Of a DNA stretch of 64,000 bases, positions 18,127-26,894 are shown in pieces. Positions within the stretch are counted from its first letter, which is position 1, and every line of letters begins with the position of its first letter. Location: positions 1 through 64,000 of the forward strand of contig NZ_QXQT01000009.1 of the NCBI RefSeq assembly GCF_003660395.1, read 5' to 3'. This DNA comes from Helicobacter vulpis (GTDB taxonomy: Bacteria; Campylobacterota; Campylobacteria; Campylobacterales; Helicobacteraceae). The notes beneath the pieces were generated by a model. That model saw nothing but the letters and a program-made list of their open reading frames with translations. It searched no databases and had not been told where the DNA came from. Both the position numbers and the translations under genes were made by a program.

Positions 18127-19115
18127 GTTGCTCCTTTCATGGTGTAATAGGCCATGTCCACAAGCCGCTGCGCATAGCCCATTTCATTATCATACCACGC
18201 CAACACCTTAGCATGGTGTTTATCCAAGATCAAAGTTTGATCCTCAATGTAGATCGCGCTATAGGGGCTGTCAATAAAATCGCTAGAAACCCTTTGGTGG
18301 GTGTCAATGCCCAAAATACCCTCTAAGTGGGTGCGGCTGGCCAACTGCATGGCCGCATGGACACTCTGTACACTCATTTCTTGATGGGTGTGCACGCTCA
18401 AATCAATCAAGCTCACCACCGGAGTGGGCACACGCAAGGCTAAACCCTTCACTTTGGGGGCTAGATGGGGCAGAATATGGGCTAGGGCCTTATTGACTCC
18501 GGTGCTTGTGGGGATCAAATTTAGCCCCGCGGCTCTAGCGCGGCGCAAATCCTTGTGTTTGGAATCGAGTAAATTTTGATCATTGGTGTAGCTGTGAATC
18601 GTGCTCATCAAGGCATGTTCTACACCAAAATGTTGATCGAGCACCCATAAAAGCGGGGCTAGGGCGTTGGTGGTGCAAGAAGCATTAGAGATCACGGACT
18701 CCCCAGCGTAATTGGTGTGGTTAACCCCATAAACAAAGGTGGGGGTGTTGGTGGCGGGCGCGGAGATGATCACCCTTTGCACGGCGTTTTTCAAATGCGC
18801 TTGGGCTAGGGCGTGATCGTTGAATTTGCCCGTGCACTCTAGCACCACCTGGGCGTTGCCAAAATCTAGCTTGGCTGGGTCGCGCTCGTGCAAAACACGC
18901 ACAAATAAGCTATACCCCATGCACAAGCCCTCTTCATTGACCTTTTCCACATGCACGCTTGGCCTGTGTAGCGAATCATAGCGCAACAGATGGATCAACG
19001 CGTCCAAATCGCAAGTAGAGTTGAGAGCGACAAGTTCCATGTCCTCGCGCTGCGCTAGGATACGCGCGGCACACAAGCCAATCCGTCCTGTCCCATTGAT
19101 CGCCACACGCACCAC
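18120..19115 (-). CDS. gapA: Glyceraldehyde-3-phosphate dehydrogenase
   Basis: NAD(P)-dependent central carbon enzyme of 331 residues. The Rossmann start [17 protein letters not shown] is followed by the active site [13 protein letters not shown], with the catalytic cysteine near residue 150, and the C-terminal [15 protein letters not shown]. Two adjacent GTG codons (19115 and 19112) could start it; AAGGGG five bases before the first favours 19115. Adenosyl-pyridine specificity cannot be read with certainty. The upstream spacer (19116-19212) is shared with the divergent HU gene. Confidence 0.94.
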   Translation of the reverse strand: MVRVAINGTGRIGLCAARILAQREDMELVALNSTCDLDALIHLLRYDSLHRPSVHVEKVNEEGLCMGYSLFVRVLHERDPAKLDFGNAQVVLECTGKFNDHALAQAHLKNAVQRVIISAPATNTPTFVYGVNHTNYAGESVISNASCTTNALAPLLWVLDQHFGVEHALMSTIHSYTNDQNLLDSKHKDLRRARAAGLNLIPTSTGVNKALAHILPHLAPKVKGLALRVPTPVVSLIDLSVHTHQEMSVQSVHAAMQLASRTHLEGILGIDTHQRVSSDFIDSPYSAIYIEDQTLILDKHHAKVLAWYDNEMGYAQRLVDMAYYTMKGATC

Positions 19116-19212
19116 TCTAACCCCTTTGAGTTTGGATTAAACTTTGTATCATACAATAGCTAACTTGAAGGGCTCTTAAACGCGCAGTTGACGCGATTAG
19201 GCGATTTTATAG

Positions 19213-19218
19213 TATAAT
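19213..19218 (+). promoter_or_regulatory. -10 box for the HU gene
   Basis: TATAAT with an upstream A/T-rich TTTTATAG stretch, 41 bases before the HU start at 19260. Confidence 0.55.
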
Positions 19219-19259
19219 GATGCCCGTGTTCTGCGAAAATCATCATGGAAGGAAGCGCA

Positions 19260-19568
19260 ATGAAAAAACTGGAGTTTTTGGATTTGATGCAAAAAGAAGG
19301 CGGGTTTAAGGACAAAAAGGAAACAGAATTAGCGTTGAATGGCTTTGTCAAGGCGGTAGAAAAGGCCTTGAGTGGGCATGAGAGTGTGGAGTTAGTGGGT
19401 TTTGGCAAGTTTGAAGCCGTGTTGCAAAAGGGTAAAAAGGGCAAAGTCCCTGGGAGCGATAAGAATTACACCACTAAGGATAAAATGGTGCCTAAATTCA
19501 AACCGGGTAAAGTGCTTAAGGATGTGGTGGCCGCTTCTAAAACCACTGCTAGCAAGAAGAAAAAGTAA
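19260..19568 (+). CDS. hup: HU-type DNA-binding protein
   Basis: Histone-like nucleoid protein of 102 residues. It has the family's helical dimerisation half, then VELVGFGKFEAVLQKGKKG, the conserved G-F-G-x-F turn. The DNA-binding arm is unusual in detail (VPGSDKNYTTKDKMVPKFKPGK), and a lysine-rich tail ends KTTASKKKK. The start is ATG 19260, with GGAAGG 6 bases upstream; the in-frame ATG at 19245 lacks such a site. In H. pylori HU protects DNA under acid stress. It is followed directly by tRNA-Arg. Confidence 0.9.
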   Translation: MKKLEFLDLMQKEGGFKDKKETELALNGFVKAVEKALSGHESVELVGFGKFEAVLQKGKKGKVPGSDKNYTTKDKMVPKFKPGKVLKDVVAASKTTASKKKK

Positions 19569-19592
19569 TCCGCGCGCCTTAAGGGCGCACTT

Positions 19593-19669
19593 GTCCTTGT
19601 AGCTCAGTTGGATAGAGCGTACGATTCCTAATCGTAAGGCCGTGGGTTCAAATCCCGCCAAGGACACCA
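19593..19669 (+). tRNA. tRNA-Arg (anticodon CCT)
   Basis: The full cloverleaf is visible. The acceptor GTCCTTG pairs with CAAGGAC; the D arm is AGCTCAGTTGGATAGAGC; the anticodon stem TACGA/TCGTA holds the loop TTCCTAA (anticodon CCT, reading AGG); the T arm has GTTCAAAT; CCA is encoded. It lies 24 bases after the HU stop. Confidence 0.95.
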
Positions 19670-19697
19670 TTAAGACACTTGAATATGGAGTTTTGTA

Positions 19698-21050
19698 TTG
19701 CATTCTAGGTTTTTCCTGTGGTTCTTGTATTTGTGGTTTGGGATGTTCTTGCACGCTTTGGAATTGGAGGCGTATCGCCCCACAGGTACGCTTGCTCTAG
19801 GGATCGAACAATTAGAGGCCATAGAGGAGAACAAATTTGCCAAGACAACGCAGGGGGCTTTGAGTTTGGCTGAATTGATTAGAAACGCTAACAACAATTA
19901 TTCTCTACAAGCAGCCCAGTTACAGGTGGGTCAAGCCCTTAAGAATCACACCATCGCTAAGGCCAAGTTTCTCCCCACCATGAGTAGCAATTACACCTTT
20001 AACCGCCGGGACAGAAACACACTCTTTTTCCCCAATTACAACATGCAATTGCTCAACACGAATCTAAAATTGAACCTCTTCAATGGTTTTAGCGACATCA
20101 ACAATGTACGGGAAAAATCAGCCACCTACCGCTCTAGTGCTGCGAGCATGGAATACACAAGGCAGAGTATCTATTTACAAGTGGTGCAACAGTATTACCA
20201 ATACTTTAACAACATGGCACAACTGGTCGCGCTCAAGCGCAAATTGGCTGAATTGCGCTCAGACATCAAGCGCGTCAGCCAGCTTTTCGATCAGGGCTTG
20301 ACCACCATTGACAATTTAGAAAGCGCGAAAGCCCAAGGCGCGCTCAGTCAAAACGACATCACCGATATGGAATTTGCCATCGAACAAAATCGCCTCACTT
20401 TGGAGTATTTGACCAATTCTAAGATCCCCTCTTTAAGACGCACCACCATTTTAGAGCCCAGTTTGGGGCTTAAAGAGCGCGCCGATTTGCGCTCCCTGCG
20501 TGAGCAGATCACAGCCATCCATTACCAAAACAAGCAACTCAATTACTACCCCACAGTCGATGTCAATGACGATTGGCAGTACTACATCGAAAAGCCCGCC
20601 TTTGCCCGGGGTAAAGACAATAGATTTGGCAACCTCTTCCCAAACCAACAAAACACCTTTGGGATCGTGGTGGGGCTCAACATCTTAGGCGACATTGGCA
20701 TTAATTTACAAAAGCAGTATTTGCGCCTTAACCAACTCTCTCAAGAAAAAACCCTCATGTATAAGAAAATGGAACAGCAAAAAGACGAACAGCTTTACCG
20801 CAAATCCTTAGACATGGCGCGCTCTAAAATCCGCAGCTCAGAAGCTAGTTTGAAATCGGCTACTGTGTCCTATGAGAGCATTAAGAAAAAGTATAACGCG
20901 AGTTTGGTGGATTTCACCACCTATTTGAGGGCGTTGCGTACCCGCTTTGATGCGGAGGTGATCTACAACCAATCACTCAATAATTACGAAATGCAAAAAG
21001 CCAATTACATTTTTTACAGCGGACACCATATTCAAGACTACGTGCGCTAA
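19698..21050 (+). CDS. hefA: TolC-like outer membrane efflux channel, HefA type
   Basis: Outer-membrane exit duct of an RND tripartite pump. The 450-residue protein has a signal segment (FFLWFLYLWFGMFLHA) and then two OEP-type repeats rich in coiled coil. Tyrosine- and asparagine-rich strands typical of TolC are present (SSNYTFNRRDRNTLF; YYPTVDVNDDWQYY). The start is TTG 19698, supported by GGAG seven bases upstream; no ATG fits. The membrane fusion and pump genes follow at once. The identification as hefA, as against other Helicobacter RND sets, rests on gene order and a short fusion protein. Confidence 0.83.
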   Translation: MHSRFFLWFLYLWFGMFLHALELEAYRPTGTLALGIEQLEAIEENKFAKTTQGALSLAELIRNANNNYSLQAAQLQVGQALKNHTIAKAKFLPTMSSNYTFNRRDRNTLFFPNYNMQLLNTNLKLNLFNGFSDINNVREKSATYRSSAASMEYTRQSIYLQVVQQYYQYFNNMAQLVALKRKLAELRSDIKRVSQLFDQGLTTIDNLESAKAQGALSQNDITDMEFAIEQNRLTLEYLTNSKIPSLRRTTILEPSLGLKERADLRSLREQITAIHYQNKQLNYYPTVDVNDDWQYYIEKPAFARGKDNRFGNLFPNQQNTFGIVVGLNILGDIGINLQKQYLRLNQLSQEKTLMYKKMEQQKDEQLYRKSLDMARSKIRSSEASLKSATVSYESIKKKYNASLVDFTTYLRALRTRFDAEVIYNQSLNNYEMQKANYIFYSGHHIQDYVR

Positions 21051-21059
21051 GGATCCATC

Positions 21060-21755
21060 ATGAAAGCCATTGTATGCGCTTTATTGTTGTTAGTAGGACT
21101 TCAGGCCAAAGAGGTGTATGCGATCTTCAATGTGCAAGCGTTGCAAGACGCCAATCTCACTTTGGATTCTTCAGGGATTGTGGATGCGATTTATGTCGAT
21201 GTGGGCAGTAAGGTCAAAAAGGGCGATGTCTTGCTCACCCTGTACAATAAAGATAAAAAATCTCAAGTGGACTCCATCATCCAACAATACGATTTTATGC
21301 AAAAACAATACGAACGCTACAAGAAAATCGGGAGGGCGATTGATAAAAACACCTTGGATAAGTACTATGCCGATTATAAAAAATTAGAATTTGATCGCAA
21401 TTATGCCCAAGCGGTGGTAGAAAAAACCATTTTGAGAGCCCCCTTTGATGGCGTGATCGCTAGCAAGAACATTGAGCTAGGCGAGGGGATGGGGGCTAAT
21501 AACACCGTTCTCTTTAGACTTGTGAGCAAAAAATTGAAAATGGTTTTGGAGTTTGACTCCAAATACCTCCCCGTTGTCAAGATAGGGGATTTATTTGTCT
21601 ATAGCATTGATGGCGCGCCAGAGAAAAAGCAGGTGCGCATCACTAAGATTTACCCCACCATTGATGCGAGCACGCGCAAGGTGAGCGCAGAGGCCCTCCT
21701 GCCCCCTAATAGCCCTTTGGTGCCCGGGGTCTTTGGGGATGGGTTTATCCAATAG
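21060..21755 (+). CDS. hefB: RND efflux membrane fusion protein, HefB type
   Basis: Periplasmic adaptor between pump and channel. It is short, 231 residues, with signal peptide MKAIVCALLLLVGLQA. A lipoyl/barrel-sandwich domain (GIVDAIYVDVGSKVKKGDVLLTLYN) surrounds a coiled hairpin (about 70-115). The second half of the lipoyl domain is ILRAPFDGVIASKN, and a beta-barrel domain follows. Length matches the small adaptors of the HefABC type. It is 9 bases from both neighbours and clearly in one operon. Confidence 0.85.
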   Translation: MKAIVCALLLLVGLQAKEVYAIFNVQALQDANLTLDSSGIVDAIYVDVGSKVKKGDVLLTLYNKDKKSQVDSIIQQYDFMQKQYERYKKIGRAIDKNTLDKYYADYKKLEFDRNYAQAVVEKTILRAPFDGVIASKNIELGEGMGANNTVLFRLVSKKLKMVLEFDSKYLPVVKIGDLFVYSIDGAPEKKQVRITKIYPTIDASTRKVSAEALLPPNSPLVPGVFGDGFIQ

Positions 21756-21764
21756 GGGGGTTGT

Positions 21765-24700
21765 GTGTATAAATTTGCCATTGAAAGACCCGTTACAACC
21801 CTAATGTTTGCCCTCATGGTGGTCTTCTTTGGCACCATGGCGCTCAAAAAAATCAGTGTGGCCCTCTTCCCCAATATTGACTTCCCCATTGTGGTGGTCA
21901 AAACCTCTTACCCAGGGGCGAGTGCGGACATTGTAGAGAGCAAGGTTACTGACAAGGTAGAAGAGGCGGTCATGGGGGTGGATGGGATCAAAAAAGTTAC
22001 CTCCAATAGCGCGCGCAATATCAGCATTGTGGTGGTGGAATTTGTGTTAGAAAAGCCCATCACCATCGCGCTCAACGACATCATCAACAAGGTCTCTTCG
22101 GTGAGCTTTGATGATCCCAATATCCGCAAGCCTGCCATTGACAAGGTGGACACCAGCGGGCAGGCGATCCTCTCTATCTTTCTGACTAGCAAGCAAAAGA
22201 CTCTAGCTGAGATCAACGATCATGCCAAAAATATCATCAAGCCCATGCTCCAAAAGATCGAGGGCGTGGGCGGGGTAGAGTTGCAAGGTTTTCAAGAAAA
22301 GCAGGTGCGCATTTACGCCGATCCTAGCTTGATGAACAAGTACGGGCTCACTTATGTAGACCTCTACAACGCCCTCAAAACCCAAAACCTAGAAATGGAC
22401 GGGGGCAAGATTGTCGGGGACAAGAAGAATTACGCCATCTTAGTGGATGGCAATAGTTACACCCTAAGCGATCTAGCCAATATCCAAATTGGCAACCATG
22501 TGCGCTTGAGCGATATTGCCACCATTGAAAAGGGGATTGATCCAGACATCACTTATGCGAGTTATGGGCACGAACAGGGCATTGTGCTAGAGGTGCAAAA
22601 GATCGCCGGGGCCAATGAGATCAAGATTGTAGATGGCATTTATAAAGAAATGGACGCGATGCGCGCGGTCAGTCCGGGCTATTCTTTACGCCCCTTTTTA
22701 GACACCACCGACTACACCCGCCACTCCATTAAAGATGTCAAGTTTGACTTGATCTTGGGGGGGATTTTGGCGATCTCGGTGGTTTTTGTCTTTTTGCGCA
22801 GTTTTTCTATCACCTTTGTTTCGGCCATGAGCATCCCCATCTCTGTGATGGGGACTTTTGCGCTCATCAACTGGATGGGCTTTTCGCTCAACATGCTCAC
22901 AATGGTCGCCCTCACCCTCTCCATTGGGATCATCATTGACGATGCGATCGTCATCATTGAGAATATCCATAAAAAGCTTGAAGCGGGGATGGATAAAAAG
23001 AGCGCTAGCTATGAGGGCGTGCATGAGATCGCCTTTGCCATCATCGCCATCTCGGCCATGCTTTTATCCGTCTTTATCCCCGTGGGCAACATGAGCGGGA
23101 TTGTGGGGCGCTTTTTTCAAAGCTTTGGGATCACGGTCGCGCTGGCCATTGTGATCTCCTATGTGGTGGTGGTTACAGTGATCCCCATGTTAAGCTCTAT
23201 TTTAGTCAGCCCCAAACCCTCTTGGCTTTACCAGCGCACCGAGCCCTTTTTTCAAGGCATGGAGAAGGCGTACGCGCGCTTATTGGGTTGGATTTTAGAG
23301 CACAAATTGATCGTGGGCTTGGTGGTGGCCGGGGTGTTTTTTTCTTCTTTGCATGTGGCTAAAAAATTGGGCATGGAATTCATGTTGCAAGAAGATCGGG
23401 GCATGTTCTATGTCTTTGTGAAAGCCAACACCGATATTAGCCTTAAAGAAATGCTCAAAAAAATGCAGGCCTTGCAGAGCGTGATTGAAAAGGACCCCGA
23501 TGTGGAGTTTAACTCCATGCAAGTGGGCTATGGGAGTGTACAGAGCACCTTTAAGGGGAAATTCTATGTGCGCTTAAAAACTCCCCACACTAGAGACCAA
23601 TTTGTCATCATGAACCAAATGCGCGCCAAACTCCATGCCCTGCCTGAGGCCAAAGACCTTGTCTCCATCAATCTAGCCCAAGTGCCCTTGATTGGGGGGG
23701 GGGATAGTTCGGCCTTTCAAGTGTATATTTATGCCTCTTCGCAAGCTTTAGTGGATAAAAGCGTGGCTAGTTTGAAGAAATTCTTGCTAGAAAGCCCGGA
23801 GATGAAGGGCAAGGTTACAGGCTACCACACCAACACTTCAGACTCCCAAACCCAATACCAGCTAAGAGTCTTGCGCGCGGCCACCACCAAATACGGCGTG
23901 AGCGCCCAAGGGATCGCCTCTGTAGTGAGTGATGCGCTCTCGGGAGAAAACCGCGTGAGCTATTTTAAAGAACACGGGCATGAATACGACATCATCATCC
24001 GCGTCCCTGCCAATAAAAAAACAGATATTGATGCGATCAAACGCCTACAAATCCGCAACAAAGATGGCAAGTTGATGTTCTTAGACGGGTTGATTGAAAT
24101 TACAGAGCGCAAGGTGGCTTCTAACATCACCCGTTATAACCGCCAGCGCAGTGTAACCGTGCTAGCTAGACCTGCTGAGGGGGTAGATTTAGGGGAGCTG
24201 TTAAGCCAAGTACAACAGCACTCTAAGCAGTGGCTAGCCCAAGGGGCGGCCTACACCTTTGCTGGCGATGCGGACAAACTCAAAGAAAGCAATGAAGCCT
24301 TTGGGGTGGCCATTGCTACGGCCTTTATTCTCATTTATATGATCTTGGCCGCACTTTATGAATCTTTCTTAGAACCCTTGATTATCATGGTAACCATGCC
24401 CTTGAGTTTCTCCGGGGCGTTTTTTGCGCTAGGTTTGGTACACCAACCCATGAGCATGTTCTCTTTAATGGGCTTGATCTTGCTCATTGGGATGGTGGGC
24501 AAGAACGCCACCCTCATCATTGATATTGCCAACGATCGGCGCAAAGAGGGGCATGCCATTAAAGAGGCGATCATTTTAGCCGGGGAGTCGCGTCTGCGCC
24601 CCATTTTGATGACCACGATTGCGATGGTGTGCGGGATGTTGCCCCTAGCTTTGGCCACCGGGCAGGGCGCGGCGATGAAATCCCCCATAGGGATTGCCAT

Positions 24701-24812
24701 GAGCGGAGGGCTCATGGTGTCTATGATGTTGAGCTTATTGGTCGTGCCTATTTTTTATCGCCTCTTGGCCCCCTTAGACGATAAAATTAAGAAATTCTAT
24801 CGGGGTACTTGA
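21765..24812 (+). CDS. hefC: RND inner-membrane efflux pump, HefC type
   Basis: Proton-driven AcrB-family transporter of 1015 residues, involved in drug and bile-salt export in H. pylori. The start is GTG 21765. The N-terminal helix is followed by a porter domain (IEGVGGVELQGFQEKQVRIY). The membrane helix 4 signature is LTLSIGIIIDDAIVIIEN, with the two relay aspartates, and helix 10 is LLIGMVGKNATLIIDIAND, with the relay lysine. Two repeated halves are evident. A run of ten G (23694-23703) encodes three glycines and the first base of an aspartate codon in the second porter half. The frame is open as written, but this is a strong slippage site. The stop overlaps the next ATG (TGATG). Confidence 0.92.
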   Translation: MYKFAIERPVTTLMFALMVVFFGTMALKKISVALFPNIDFPIVVVKTSYPGASADIVESKVTDKVEEAVMGVDGIKKVTSNSARNISIVVVEFVLEKPITIALNDIINKVSSVSFDDPNIRKPAIDKVDTSGQAILSIFLTSKQKTLAEINDHAKNIIKPMLQKIEGVGGVELQGFQEKQVRIYADPSLMNKYGLTYVDLYNALKTQNLEMDGGKIVGDKKNYAILVDGNSYTLSDLANIQIGNHVRLSDIATIEKGIDPDITYASYGHEQGIVLEVQKIAGANEIKIVDGIYKEMDAMRAVSPGYSLRPFLDTTDYTRHSIKDVKFDLILGGILAISVVFVFLRSFSITFVSAMSIPISVMGTFALINWMGFSLNMLTMVALTLSIGIIIDDAIVIIENIHKKLEAGMDKKSASYEGVHEIAFAIIAISAMLLSVFIPVGNMSGIVGRFFQSFGITVALAIVISYVVVVTVIPMLSSILVSPKPSWLYQRTEPFFQGMEKAYARLLGWILEHKLIVGLVVAGVFFSSLHVAKKLGMEFMLQEDRGMFYVFVKANTDISLKEMLKKMQALQSVIEKDPDVEFNSMQVGYGSVQSTFKGKFYVRLKTPHTRDQFVIMNQMRAKLHALPEAKDLVSINLAQVPLIGGGDSSAFQVYIYASSQALVDKSVASLKKFLLESPEMKGKVTGYHTNTSDSQTQYQLRVLRAATTKYGVSAQGIASVVSDALSGENRVSYFKEHGHEYDIIIRVPANKKTDIDAIKRLQIRNKDGKLMFLDGLIEITERKVASNITRYNRQRSVTVLARPAEGVDLGELLSQVQQHSKQWLAQGAAYTFAGDADKLKESNEAFGVAIATAFILIYMILAALYESFLEPLIIMVTMPLSFSGAFFALGLVHQPMSMFSLMGLILLIGMVGKNATLIIDIANDRRKEGHAIKEAIILAGESRLRPILMTTIAMVCGMLPLALATGQGAAMKSPIGIAMSGGLMVSMMLSLLVVPIFYRLLAPLDDKIKKFYRGT
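23694..23703 (+). repeat. G10 homopolymer inside hefC
   Basis: Ten consecutive G within the coding sequence (Ile-Gly-Gly-Gly-Asp). Length 10 keeps the frame; 9 or 11 would stop translation after roughly two thirds of the pump. Tracts of this length commonly vary in Helicobacter. Confidence 0.9.
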
Positions 24813-25375
24813 TGTGGAGATTTGCGCCTGTAGTTTTACTATTCTCTTTGGCTTTGGCGAACGAAGCGCGTAAAAACCACATTTTTATCGGGGTGAGTAC
24901 GGGTTTTCAAACCACAAAACCCGCTTTAATCCCCTGGCAAAATAATTTTTTATGGGGGATTCGCGGGGGGTATCAATTTGATGCCCTCAAATATCTAGCC
25001 ATCAGGGTGGATATGGATTACCTCATGGGGCTTAGACCCACCGCGTTGCACACACAGGTCTATTCTTTCTTAAGTGTGAATGCGGATGTGATCAACGACT
25101 TTTATCGCCTCTCTAAAAAAATGACAGTGGGTACTTATTTGGGCTTGGGTTTTGGATATTTTCAAAACGCTGAAGTTCTCAATAGCTCCGTGAGCGCGCG
25201 CAGTTTTATGGGCTATAATGGGGTGCTCAATTTGGGGGTGGGGGGTACGATTGAACACCAGCACCGCGTGGAGTTGGGGGTTAAAATCCCCTTTGGGAAA
25301 ATCAAATCCCTCTACCACCACGGAGCCACCATGCAAGCTTACTACTGGGTCGCTTCTTACGCCTATTTGTTTTAA
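24812..25375 (+). CDS. Outer membrane beta-barrel protein, Helicobacter family
   Basis: A 187-residue protein with signal peptide MWRFAPVVLLFSLALA. It then has alternating strands typical of a small barrel (FIGVSTGFQ, WGIRGGYQF, YLAIRVDMDYLMG, GTYLGLGFGYF, LNLGVGGTI) and ends YWVASYAYLF, with the terminal phenylalanine recognised by the Bam complex. The ATG overlaps the hefC stop as TGATG; a TTG one codon earlier is less likely. Its place at the end of the hef operon is like a similar gene in H. pylori. It may help pump assembly or simply be co-expressed. Confidence 0.78.
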   Translation: MWRFAPVVLLFSLALANEARKNHIFIGVSTGFQTTKPALIPWQNNFLWGIRGGYQFDALKYLAIRVDMDYLMGLRPTALHTQVYSFLSVNADVINDFYRLSKKMTVGTYLGLGFGYFQNAEVLNSSVSARSFMGYNGVLNLGVGGTIEHQHRVELGVKIPFGKIKSLYHHGATMQAYYWVASYAYLF

Positions 25376-25462
25376 GTGTCCAATGTGCCTTTTGACAAGG
25401 GTGGGGTTTTTCCACCACTCAGCTAGGACAAAAACGCTTCATCTTCACACAAAGGCTCAAAT

Positions 25463-26611
25463 GTGATCCGCCTACTCCTCTTAGCTCTCTTGGTCTTAAA
25501 TCTGCAAGCTAAAGAAAGGGTAGTAACCATCTTTATCCCAATAAGCACGCTCCAAGAATTCCAATTTTTCAAGGCGTTTAAGGTGCTCTATGACTACATG
25601 CAAAAATCCTTTATTGAGATAGATGATAGTCTAAGAGACCCAGATGACCCAAATGGCAGAATCCCCCTACCCGCACTAAATCAGGCTACTGGAGATTATA
25701 CAGATGCCTCCATTCCCCTAGCCAAATCTGTGGCTAAGCAAATACCCTTATTTAAAGAGTTTAAGCCCAAAAACCAAAGAGAAGAGCTTTTCTTAGCCCA
25801 TGTTAAGGATATGGCAATGCTCCACTCCATAGACATCATGGATACATCGCCTACAGAAAAGCTTACACCTCTTGCCCACATATTTTTAAACGCCAACACA
25901 TGGCTCTATGCCCCGCTTTTCAACGCCCACAAGGCTGGGCTAGATGTGATCGCCTATCTAGGGCAACTTCATCGTATCTTTTCTAAAAAGCAGGTTGGTG
26001 TTGGAAATATCGTTGGGTTTAATATGGCAAGACTTGATGAAAAAAATTTAAAAAACATTGTCCCCCATAAGTCTTTTAGAAAACGCTTAGTTCAAGACAT
26101 GTATATTGCAGATACACCCACGAACATCTTTTGTGGAGAGTATGGTTTTTGGGTCTCGCTAGTTTTAAACACAATCTTTAATGGAGGGATACCTCCGGAC
26201 TCCATAGCTGACGCATACGAGTTTTCAGACTTCATAGACAAAAACGCCCAGCGCATAGACCCCGAACATCTCTTTGATCTCTACACAGCACGGGTGATCC
26301 CTCTAGAGCGCAACGCCCCTTTCTATGACCGCTTAAGAAATGATAATCCCAAGATTTTAAAAGACACACTCAAAGATCACCCCACCATGTGCCTAAGCCC
26401 CAAATACTTAAGCCCACAATCTAAGCAAACCTGCCAACAACTCTTTCAATCCCAAACCTACAACGCTAAGGACATTCAAGAGCAAGTACAACTCGTGCGC
26501 CTGCTTTCTATTGATGATACTCCCTATGTGTATTTAGACCCTAAGGACAAGCTCCAAGTGTTTAAGTCTGACAACGCGATCTGTCAAGCCCTGCAAAAGA
26601 TGAAATTTTAA
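25463..26611 (+). CDS. Secreted protein of unknown function
   Basis: I do not recognise this 382-residue protein. It starts at GTG 25463, with AAAGG about nine bases upstream, and has a clear signal peptide (MIRLLLLALLVLNLQA). The mature part is soluble in appearance: charged, with a Pro-rich region near 60-75 (RDPDDPNGRIPLP), a stretch FCGEYGFWVSLVLNTIFNGG near 215-235, and several cysteines in the last third (MCLSPKYL, QTCQQL, ICQAL) that could form disulfides. There is no lipobox. It reads as somewhat more A/T-rich than its neighbours, by eye only. It stands alone between the hef operon and the hrcA region. Confidence 0.6.
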   Translation: MIRLLLLALLVLNLQAKERVVTIFIPISTLQEFQFFKAFKVLYDYMQKSFIEIDDSLRDPDDPNGRIPLPALNQATGDYTDASIPLAKSVAKQIPLFKEFKPKNQREELFLAHVKDMAMLHSIDIMDTSPTEKLTPLAHIFLNANTWLYAPLFNAHKAGLDVIAYLGQLHRIFSKKQVGVGNIVGFNMARLDEKNLKNIVPHKSFRKRLVQDMYIADTPTNIFCGEYGFWVSLVLNTIFNGGIPPDSIADAYEFSDFIDKNAQRIDPEHLFDLYTARVIPLERNAPFYDRLRNDNPKILKDTLKDHPTMCLSPKYLSPQSKQTCQQLFQSQTYNAKDIQEQVQLVRLLSIDDTPYVYLDPKDKLQVFKSDNAICQALQKMKF

Positions 26612-26653
26612 AGGCGCGCATGCGCGTTGCGCTGCCTTGAGCGCGCTCTTTTT
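26609..26653 (+). terminator. Probable terminator after the unknown secreted protein
   Basis: Inverted GC-rich arms (AAGGCGCGC with GCGCTGCCTT, one bulge) are followed by the palindrome GAGCGCGCTC and TTTTT. The T run directly after a GC palindrome fits an intrinsic terminator. Confidence 0.5.
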
Positions 26654-26808
26654 GCTCCAACACCCCAAACCACTTAATTGTTAAAAATCTCCAAGGCTTT
26701 TATCTCTTTTTCATCAATTTTACATATAAGATAGAAAGTATTCTAAGTATATAATTTTAGTAAAGTTTAGTCTGTATATATAAGATTATGCCTAAAAATC
26801 CCTAAATT
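26654..26808. other. AT-rich spacer upstream of the hrcA operon
   Basis: No open frame of note. The sequence is much more A/T-rich than its surroundings and contains a second TATAAT at 26750-26755 and repeated TATATA stretches near 26775. It may hold extra promoters, a regulator site, or a short untranslated RNA; nothing here decides between these. Confidence 0.35.
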
Positions 26809-26835
26809 TTAGCAATATTTGAAAAATAATGCTAA
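26809..26835. promoter_or_regulatory. CIRCE-like operator of the hrcA-grpE-dnaK operon
   Basis: TTAGCAATA, nine bases, then TAATGCTAA: the 9-9-9 geometry of the HrcA operator CIRCE, with the outer TTAGCA/TGCTAA arms intact and the inner three bases changed from CTC/GAG. The repeat actually extends outward to 26805-26839 (AATTTTAGCA / TGCTAAAATT). It overlaps the -35 position of the TATAAT at 26854, where bound HrcA would block transcription. Confidence 0.65.
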
Positions 26836-26853
26836 AATTTGTGAATTTCATGC

Positions 26854-26859
26854 TATAAT
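26854..26859 (+). promoter_or_regulatory. -10 box for hrcA-grpE-dnaK
   Basis: TATAAT, 35 bases before the hrcA ATG and 18 bases after the CIRCE-like operator. AAAGG lies upstream of the start. Confidence 0.6.
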
Positions 26860-26894
26860 GCGCTTGATTTAAAGATAGAAAGAAAGGTTGAGCG

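Noticed and set aside
19392-19754. A 120-codon antisense frame across HU and tRNA-Arg
   Set aside because: Contains the typical translated-tRNA string (SLAGFEPTALRLG), a common false gene.
25392-25420. TTGACA plus a small hairpin between the outer membrane protein and the unknown secreted gene as a promoter
   Set aside because: No -10 at the right spacing; the hairpin stem is only five bases. Left unannotated.
26809-26835. NikR or Fur operator
   Set aside because: Geometry and outer arms fit CIRCE; no TAATAAT-type Fur dyad.
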